This document shows, piece by piece, positions 56,346 to 64,000 of a DNA stretch of 64,000 nt. This stretch comes from Sipunculus nudus. Taxonomy: Eukaryota; Annelida; Sipuncula; Golfingiida; Sipunculidae. The stretch is from NCBI GenBank assembly GCA_026874595.1, contig CM049307.1, forward strand, positions 7,463,579 to 7,527,578, given 5' to 3'. The notes under the pieces were generated by a model. It saw only the letters and a list, made by a program, of their open reading frames with translations. It had not been told where the DNA came from and searched no databases. Made by a program: the position numbers and the translations under genes. The stretch's first letter is position 1; each line of letters opens with the position of its first letter.

Positions 56346-57835
56346 ATATCAATACATTCGGTTATATTTGTCCTAGAATGCTTTCAAAGTGCACTATTTC
56401 TACATTTCTTGGGTCGATAAATTCATTTATAAGGGTTTAAAGTCTGTAAAATGACTCTGTGAATGAATCCTGGTTTTGTTTATATTGAAATTGTCCTACA
56501 TTTTCCCTTGTTTACTAGCACAATGGATAGCAAACATTATTTGTTGAGTTCTGCACAGTAGTCGCATACACTGTGATCGTAGTCAAATGAAATTGTTATT
56601 TGCTGGCTTAGGTTTGTCTGCTTTGTCATGATATCGGATGCTTTAATAGTAGAACAATTTTTAATTGCAATATTTCTTCCTTTCTTCCTTTTACTTCCCC
56701 TTTATTTGCACAAATATAATTCCTTTGACGAGGTGAAGGGTGCAAAAAACTTATCTGCAATGAAATTAGGATTGAACTTGATATGCCCGCAAACACTTAT
56801 CATTAGAATATTTGAAACCTACATATATGTACTTAGGTTTTACGATCAGCATTCATGTAAACCTTTGTAAGGACAATTGGAAAATATCAAATGCATAAAT
56901 CCAACTGTGCTTACATTTAACATATATAATAATTTTACGTATTTGAGCCCAATGTCTGTTTCAATGTAATGAAATGGACAATTGAGTAGCAAACCGCCCG
57001 GCTATCTCCACTGGCGCCCCAGGTTTAAACAACATCGTTCCTATTCCTATTGGGTTATAATGGCACATCCAAGGTGGGTGAATTCCTCCTTGTCCTTCGC
57101 TTTTCTTCACCCCTGTGTATATACCACCGAACGCTACTATCCGAGCCATGGAGAGTGGCTTGTAATAGTAATTACAACTAACTGTACAATCCATATTAAT
57201 TATCTATTATAATAAAATAAATTAGACAATCCATATAATATAAAGTTTATCCTGCTTATAACTTTTATATCAGACTGGATGCGTGCGTGGCAGAATACAG
57301 ACCTATGTAAGAAGCTCACACCTGTCAGCTGTATAGATTCCGCCTTGTGTGTACCTACTGAAATTGAACTATAATTCCCTTTTTCATCAGTACACCAAAC
57401 GGTTAACTTGATAAAATTTGCAGAATACTGCACTTTTAAATGAAAGTGTCATTTGCTTGGGTAGGTGTTATCACATTATTATTGGATTTCTGACTTTTTC
57501 TGATTGAAATCCCTTTATTTGCATGGTAACGAATGTATTAACTGCTTTGCCGAGGTAAGGGATGAAAGAAACTTAGGTATCCTGTCTGATATCAGTGGGA
57601 GCTTCATATATCAGTGAAGAATAGGCAGGGTTTTCAAAAATCTACAAACATGATATTTAATTTTACCATCAACTCAATATTCATGTAAATCTTGATTCGT
57701 GCAATAAAAATCAAACAGTTCTGCTGAAATTTAATTTACATGTTTAAAAGGAAATCATTTTATTTATAATGAATTTAGAGTACATGCGTCCATGACAATA
57801 TACGCGGTTATGTAGAAGCTCACACCTGTGTGCAG

Positions 57836-57877
57836 CAGTGGCGTCAATTTTTCTTCCAGAGTGGGGGGGGATGACTT

Positions 57878-57922
<45 letters not shown>

Positions 57923-58440
57923 ACACAAATAATATATACCTTTTTCAGCGTCTCTGAGTGACATATTCAACTATATACATATATATATATACAGTAAAAC
58001 CTCGTTGTGTCGAAGTCGAAGGGACACTCAGAAAACTTCGACACATTCGAGATTCGACACAAGGGGGTTTTACTTGGTAAAAATTTAACCAGAGTTGTCT
58101 GGAATATAGAGTCTGTAACTTCGAAATAAGCGGGGTATTCGACTAAAGCGAGTTCGACACAACGAGGTTTCACTGTATATATATACTTAATTATATTTCA
58201 AATAATCATAATATTATAATAGAAAACAAGTTATTTTGTGAATTCTAAGCAGGTTAGATATAACATGTTTTAGTAAATGGATTCAAAGTTTTTTATTCTG
58301 TTTATTAATATATTTCATTTGCAATATTATGATATTATTCTCTGAAAAGTGGGGGGGGGATGATAACATTGGCCATCCCCCCCTTGCCAAAAAGTGGGGG
58401 GTATATATACCCCCCATCCCCCCCTATATTGACGCCCCTG
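57836..58440. mobile_element. 605-bp inverted-repeat MITE (hAT-like) inside the 5.1-kb element
   Basis: Begins CAGTGGCGTCAAT and ends ATTGACGCCCCTG. Inside the ends are facing G and C runs (GAGTGGGGGGGGATGA near 57860; CCCCATCCCCCCCTAT near 58415). TGTGTGCAG lies before and TGTGTGCTG after, an imperfect 9-bp duplication. The uninterrupted relative near 57320 reads CACCTGTCAGCTGTATAGA, consistent with an insertion there. CAGNGGCGTC-type ends suit the hAT group (inference). Contains (TA)n at 57879-57918. Confidence 0.75.
57990..58177. mobile_element. 186-bp Tc1/mariner-like MITE, nested
   Basis: It runs from TACAGTAAAACCTCGTTGTG to CACAACGAGGTTTCACTGTA, with about 25-bp near-perfect inverted ends including TGTCGAA and TTCGACA. 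The outermost TA is the mariner-type duplication. The interior repeats TTCGACACA and TTCGA words in both orientations. It sits inside the 605-bp element. Confidence 0.85.
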
Positions 58441-59671
58441 TGTGTGCTGTATGGAATCTAAGCTTCTTTTGCTATGAAGTGATGGCTTTCAGACTGTATG
58501 TTGGCAAGAAAACATAATCCACACACATTAGAGGTGCGCAACACGTTGCTGTATGCTGCCTTTGTACTATGGTGACGAATGCATGAAATAACACTCATGC
58601 AGGTTACTAGTTTTGTGATATTGTTACGATGCAAACTTTAGACTGCATGATTGTAGGAACCGACACATGTGTCAGTTAAGTATCACTGCCATTTGCTGTG
58701 TTGCAATTTTTGTGATATAAAATTTGTTCCTTCCCAACGAGTTGCCATTAAAATTCACTTTGCATAATGAGTTGGTGTCAACAAAATAATTTCATTTGCT
58801 GACATTTTGCACATTTGTAGATTCATGTAGTACATGCATATATTGTTAGAAATATTCACCACATGTATGAGTCGGTGCTGCCAGGATCAAGCCAGCTGAT
58901 CTTTCATGGATGGATATTAAGAAAACGGTACAGCAAGACGGAAGATAGAAAGTCTAATTCACAAAACAAGGTTGAAAAATATAATGCACCCTCAGGTTCC
59001 AGACATGCATTCTTTCTTCATTAACTTGATTACCTAAAAATTCAGTACAAAGTTTGGTTTGAGTTTTTATCGACTTGATTGGTGATTGTAACTTTGCTGT
59101 CCTCTGAGCTTCTGAGCTCTGGCAACCTATGTACCTACCCTGTCAGTTTTATGCCCTTATGCAGAAACTTGTATTTCATACCATTCGCTTCATCAAGTGA
59201 ACATATATTAATGAGGATAGACTACTTCTGAATATTATTACTGTACAGAACAGTTTATTACATTTTTTTGTAATATTGCCAGCAAATTTTATAACCTTGC
59301 CTGAATATTTTCTTTTATATTTTGCAGGACAAGAGCGTTTTTCTTCTAGTAAAACGCCAACAATTCCAACTTACAATCGGTTCTTTTTATCTTATGTGTA
59401 AAGTTCAGTCCGACCTACAGAAATTTGCATTCTGTGCACATGAAGATAAATGATTTCATTAAATGAAGCAAATATTTATTATTTCTAATTATCATTATAT
59501 TTATTAAGTGTGCATTATGTAAGCAAACGAAGTATTTTAAGACATCACTTGAAAAGCCAAAGTTAGCTTATTGGTTAGGATCATAAACCAGATTATCAAT
59601 GTAGAAGGTAAACGGCAAACTGCACAAGTGTCTACAAGTGTCCAGATTCTGTCAAGTACAAAGATAGCATA

Positions 59672-59740
59672 TACGGGGTTAGTACGTTGCCTCGTGGTTA
59701 AGGACGTGTTTGTAGGTCCCCGGTTCAAACCCCGTCGATG
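59672..59740 (+). repeat. tRNA-like (SINE head) sequence
   Basis: TTGCCTCGTGGTTAAGGACG resembles an A box and CCCCGGTTCAAACCCCG a B box and T arm, spaced as in tRNA. ACGGGGTT at the start can pair with AACCCCGT at the end. The anticodon region is not convincing, so it is a tRNA-derived repeat rather than a gene. Confidence 0.45.
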
Positions 59741-60516
59741 TCGCAATGGCATAATGGTGAAATCTCGCCACAAACCATGAGATTTTCTCTAATGTCTTAA
59801 CGATAGATTATGACTTCTTTCTAACAACATATCATCTTTATCATACGGATAACTTCATTCTCATTCAGTAGAAAGTGATACCAACAGGCCTAAATCTATC
59901 ACCTTAAAAGAAAGCGTAGCATACAGCATAATGTGGTGAGCCGCTAAATATGTACTGATTCTTGAAGCTGCACCGTCACCTCAAGGCAAACGAGCCACAA
60001 CTCATAAACAAATAAAATTTCTTTTACATTGACTGCACTACTGGTTATAATAACAACTATAGGGCACTTTCCTTGGCTCGGATGGCGAAGTGGTGGACGG
60101 AATCAGAGTACACGAAGAAAACAACCGACTCTGTATGGACCACAACAATCCACTCTCATAGCAACAACGGGGACAGAAACTTCAGTCGCCAGTGAAGAGA
60201 GCCGAGCGTTTTACCAATCGACTGTCCTTTTCATTACATTGAAAGAGACATAATGTTCAAATACTTAAAATTAACAAATATATTAAATTTCGGCAGGGTA
60301 ATCAACAAATACGTTTTACCGTTAGATGTGCTGGTAAAAATGGGTAATTTTAGCACAATTTCAATACCAACAAAATCAGACTACATTCACACATGCATGA
60401 TACAGACCTGGAATCTTGATAAATAGATTTTTCGATCCTAATAACATAGAAACAGTGCACTTGCAATTTATTCCATAACAAATAAAACCGACTATTTTGG
60501 TATTTTATATTTCGGT

Positions 60517-60980
60517 GGCCATCTTGGCCGCCATCTTGGAGTTTTAGCAAGATATTGTGAATTCCGCTCGGCCCCATATCTTAACATGTAGAGTATGGTC
60601 TGGAAAATTATTATGCCAAGTTTCCAGGTTTTCATTTCAATTCTTCTCAATATGCAGCTGAACTGTTGGACTAATGTGAATATTACCAAATTCGTAATAA
60701 AAACAAGCTTATGAGTACCTGGAGAGGGTTGGAACCTCAAAAAATGATTTTCTCAGTCCAAAAAACATAAGATTAGAGTACTTGCAATGCTTTCTCGGGA
60801 CATTTTAACTCAAGTTATTGACATTTTCTAATTTGACGGCCATCTTTGGCGCCATCTTGGACTTTGGCCAAGATAATTTATTTTCAGCTTGGCCCTATAT
60901 CCGAATTCACCAATAAGCTCCAAAGAATACTTTTGCCAACTTTCATGCTTCTTTCATTTTTTGCACAATTCCTCCAAATA
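60517..60980 (-). repeat. Inverted arm with CCATCTTGG, two tandem copies (right)
   Basis: Two copies of about 145 bp (60517-60660 and 60838-60980) each carry GGCCATCTTGG-GCCATCTTGGA followed by GG-CCCATATC and a GCCAA-TTTCA block. Each is the reverse complement of the left arm at 56230. CCATCTT is a YY1-type word (established motif); function here is not implied. Confidence 0.7.
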
Positions 60981-61067
60981 TGGGAGCTTAACCGCTGGAC
61001 TAACGCCCGCATTGATTTCTGAAAAATAAGTGCCTGTGAACCACACCTTTTTTTTATTTTGGCCTTA

Positions 61068-61830
61068 GAAGTTTATTTCTCAGGAACCATTGGATGGATT
61101 TTCACAAAACTTACTATGGTCATGTACCTGCTGCACAAGTTTGGTGGCGCCACCTACAATTTCTAATTTTAATGAATTTTAATCGGATTTTTCAAATTTG
61201 GTCTTGTGAGCGGGATATCTCTAAAAGAATTCACCGTAGGAATTTTATTTCTTCGATGAAGATTTATATTCGGTGAAGTTCGAAGATGGGTGACCTTGAC
61301 CTATTTTTCTACGTTTTAGAGCTTATTATAGAAAAACACTTAGAAGCTTAATTCTCATAGACCATGAGGTGGATTTTCACAAAACTTACTATGATAATTG
61401 GAACTGATGGTCTCTATCTGCTGCACAAGTTTGGTGGCGCCAACTACAATTTCTGATTTTTAATGAATTTTTATCGGATTTTTCATCTTAGGCCTTGTGA
61501 GCGGGATATCTCTAAAAGGATTCATCATGGGAATTTTATTTCATCAGTGAAGATTTATATCGACAATATCTCAGTCAAGTTTGAAGATGGGTGACCGTGA
61601 CCTATTTTTCTACGTTTTAGAGCTAAATATAGAAAAAACCCTTAGAAGCTTAATTCTCAGAGACCATTGGGTGGATTTTCACAAAACTTACTATGATCAT
61701 TTCGACTGATGGTCTGTACCTGCTGCACAAGTTTCGGGGCACTACCTACAATTTCTGATTTTAATGAATTTTTATTGGATTTTTCAACTTTGGCCTTGTG
61801 AGCAGAATATCTTCTAAAAGCATATGGTGG
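61068..61830. repeat. Tandem repeat of about 300 bp, three copies
   Basis: TGGATTTTCACAAAACTTACTATG, given as its first 20 bases TGGATTTTCACAAAACTTAC, recurs near 61095, 61372 and 61673. Each copy continues with CTGCTGCACAAGTTTGGTGG and GTGAGCGGGATATCTCTAAA. It is the right-hand continuation of the repeat interrupted at 55927. Confidence 0.8.
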
Positions 61831-62699
61831 ATTGTTATGAAACATGGTACCTACCTCTCCAGTTTAAATTTATAACTGAGACATATACAGATATACATCC
61901 ATGAGAGAACAAATATTTTGTACTTGTTACTGTTACCACCTAAAGACACTGTTCTTTTGGCTGAGGGCTTTTGTCAGCTTCTGCTGATATTCTAGTTTAA
62001 CATTGTTTTACCTGTAATTTGTGACCCGTCAAATGACTGCAGTTGTGGCAGTCAGTTTATGAGCTCTAAGTTCATATAGTGTCTTGAAGTCTATTGTATG
62101 GTGATAATGACTCGTGACACCATATGATTTTTTTTTTGTATTTTCAAACATTTTCCCGTATTTTCGAGAATGCCAAATTACAGCAACTTAGTCAGTTTCT
62201 GAAACATGGATGTGCTACAGGGTACAAATTCAGTGTAATTGTTGGGCTAAAACTTCTAAATTAATACCCAGGATATCCTGGGAAAATCTCTGTGGAACCC
62301 ATAAATAATTCAAGGCAGCCTAAATTCTGCACGCTACATGCTTAAAACTTCATTTTCACTATTAATCAAAACAAATTCAACAAGGGCATCTGGCAGCAAG
62401 TCAGATAAGCCAGAGCTTTGCGAATGATGTTTTTTTTCCAACAAGTGACCTTTCTACCTCCACATATATGCAAACTACCACCTTAGGTTACATGCTTTTC
62501 CCGTGTGTCAACATTACTGTGTTTACAAACATGTTGTTGATAAACAAGTTCACACATCCTGCATGAAGGCCAGAGGAAGCCCAAAATCACATAAATTCTT
62601 TTTCCAAAGGTAGGTGGTTGGGCCACTTTAACTAAGGAACTAGCATTTTATTGTTTTACTTTTTATCTGAAGTACCCTACTTCTCACCCCAAAGTAGAA

Positions 62700-63560
62700 T
62701 TTGGGCAGCGACAATTACCTTATGTATTCGCCGAGTCACAGAGGCATGTATAAAGGAAAACACTGAATCCGTCCTGACGTGACAGCCCTTCAAATCTGTG
62801 ACATTTGACATGTCAAGATATCCCAAGAGGCACGGATAGGTGAAACAAAAAAAAAATAGTAGGTGGCGCCAACTGTCTTTTGTATGAGAAAGCTATCCAA
62901 GATGGATTGACATGCAAAACTTAAGGCCGTAACATTGAACAACTCCTAAGATATGTGTGATTCTCACCAAACACGGACCTTCAGATGGACGCAAGATGAA
63001 ACTGATAGCAGGTGGCGCCGCCCATCTTACGTTCAAAGAAACCACTCCAAGACCTATGGACATGCATATATTTAGGTGGATACATCAAACCACTCCTGAG
63101 ATAAATGCTTGAATGTATTGTACAAATACATGTTTGCAGGTGGTGCCAAAAGTCTTGTACACGAAAATTCTATTCAGGATGCACAATTTCAGGCATAACC
63201 AAACCACTCCTGAGAAAAGGGCATAAATATAGTCTACGTAAATGGGACGGTAGGTGCCACCACCTGTCTGGTCTATAACAATGCTATCCAAGGCGGATGA
63301 AAGTGTACAATTTCAGGATGATACATCCATCTACTATTATGATATGTGCAATTTTCACCCAACACAGAAATATGGATGGATGTCACGCAGAAACTTGTCG
63401 GTGGCGCCACCATGCATTTTGAATGAGATTTTGGTATCAAAGATCTATTAACAAACAGAATTTAAGGCCGATATACCAAACCACTCCTGAGAAAAGGGCA
63501 TCAATGTATTCTATGAAAACGGGACAGTGAGTTTCGCCCCCTGTCCGGTCTTAAACAAAT
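62700..63560. repeat. Tandem GGTGGCGCC-bearing dispersed repeats
   Basis: Five blocks, each with a GTAGGTGGCGCC, GCAGGTGGTGCCA or GTCGGTGGCGCCACC core near 62860, 63010, 63138, 63252 and 63400. They alternate with ACCAAACCACTCCTGAGA and TGCACAATTTCAGG phrases. Spacing is about 115-150 bp. Confidence 0.65.
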
Positions 63561-64000
63561 ATATTAAAAATAGTGCAGCGGTTAACGGCAAAATAAAGAA
63601 GAATTGTTCAGCTTGTGATAAAAGTACCAAATTTGGTAGAGATGAAGTTTGGATAAAACATTTTCATTTTTTTATTAGTTCCACCAAATCTTCTCAGTTT
63701 AACGGGGGCGGATCCTATGTTAAATTTGGGGTACTCAAATTTATATGAAAAAATACACGGAAGATCATCATAGTTACATTACATCTTATACATTCCTTTG
63801 AGATAGGGTAAAATTTTGGAATATTTGGTTCTGTTTAATTAACATCATCATGAGAAATGTAAAATTACCTTTGGGATCTCATTAATGTAAACATTTGTAA
63901 TTAAAAGGTGACTATTTGCCATTCAACGAAATGTAGTTAACTGAAGTTAATTCATTGTTAAATATGACATAAATCTTCTGTTTTAAAGTAAGGTATAATC
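63561..64000. other. End of window, no gene seen
   Basis: AT-rich sequence. The 73-codon frame starting at 63527 begins in the repeat and lacks protein-like features. Confidence 0.4.

Larger units (their letters stand above)
55926..61067. mobile_element. 5.1-kb inverted-repeat element, TA-flanked, with nested insertions
   Basis: Body 55928-61065. The left end is AGGCAAAAAAAAAATAAATA with AGGTATGGTTCTCAGGCAC inside. The right end in reverse complement is AGGCCAAAATAAAAAAAAGG then TGTGGTTCACAGGCAC. TA lies outside both. Outside sequence reads AGAAAAACAC before and GAAG after; the uninterrupted unit at about 61330 reads AGAAAAACACTTAGAAG, so the empty site is visible. Long arms also pair internally (56230-56345 against 60517-60660). 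No transposase is seen, so it is non-autonomous. A 308-bp relative is at 41069. Confidence 0.8.

Noticed and set aside
56628-56870. Hydrophobic 80-codon frame resembling a membrane segment
   Set aside because: A diverged tandem copy near 57450 does not keep the frame, so it is repeat sequence.

Overview
The window is AT-rich animal nuclear DNA. It has short exons with GT/AG introns, very long introns, poly(A) signals, and a dense load of minisatellites, microsatellites, inverted-repeat transposons and tRNA-derived SINE-like pieces. There are no operons, ribosome binding sites or bacterial-type genes. The repeat style (long G runs, families carrying GGTGGCGCCACC or repeated AGGTCA, and a family with a GTGTCG-GAA-CGACAC hairpin) resembles bivalve molluscs. 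That placement is an inference from repeat texture and not a proven identification.

Two protein-coding genes can be assembled exon by exon with matching splice phases. On the minus strand, 18069 down to 8767, five exons encode about 596 residues: an unrecognised N-terminal part, a basic patch, an unrecognised globular region and C-terminal ankyrin repeats. One exon needs a one-base frame correction near 17880. On the plus strand, 28613 to 46999, seven exons encode a complete 244-residue short-chain dehydrogenase/reductase best matched to L-xylulose reductase (DCXR). The catalytic Asn-Ser-Tyr-Lys falls at 107, 136, 149 and 153. The genes are divergent, about 10.5 kb apart. I see no reason to think they act together.

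Layout: 1-8766 is repeats, including an inverted-repeat element with a perfect 9-bp target duplication (1925-2461). 8767-18069 is the ankyrin gene, whose introns hold a 2-kb inverted-repeat transposon, a 55-bp minisatellite and a 69-bp minisatellite that copies an exon-intron junction about 20 times. 18070-28612 is intergenic, with a 24-bp minisatellite, a 2.4-kb composite repeat and tRNA-like sequences. 28613-46999 is DCXR; its 10-kb second intron holds a satellite and a truncated retrotransposon gag. 47000-64000 has no gene I can support. It holds a second copy of the composite repeat, AGGTCA-rich repeats, and a 5.1-kb inverted-repeat element inserted in a tandem repeat and itself carrying two nested elements.

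I found no convincing new multi-gene system. The most unusual object is the 69-bp array at 15437-16665. It abuts a coding exon, carries about 20 splice donors, and is built of 39-bp and 30-bp modules cut at the splice boundary. The 39-bp module would keep the reading frame if spliced in.
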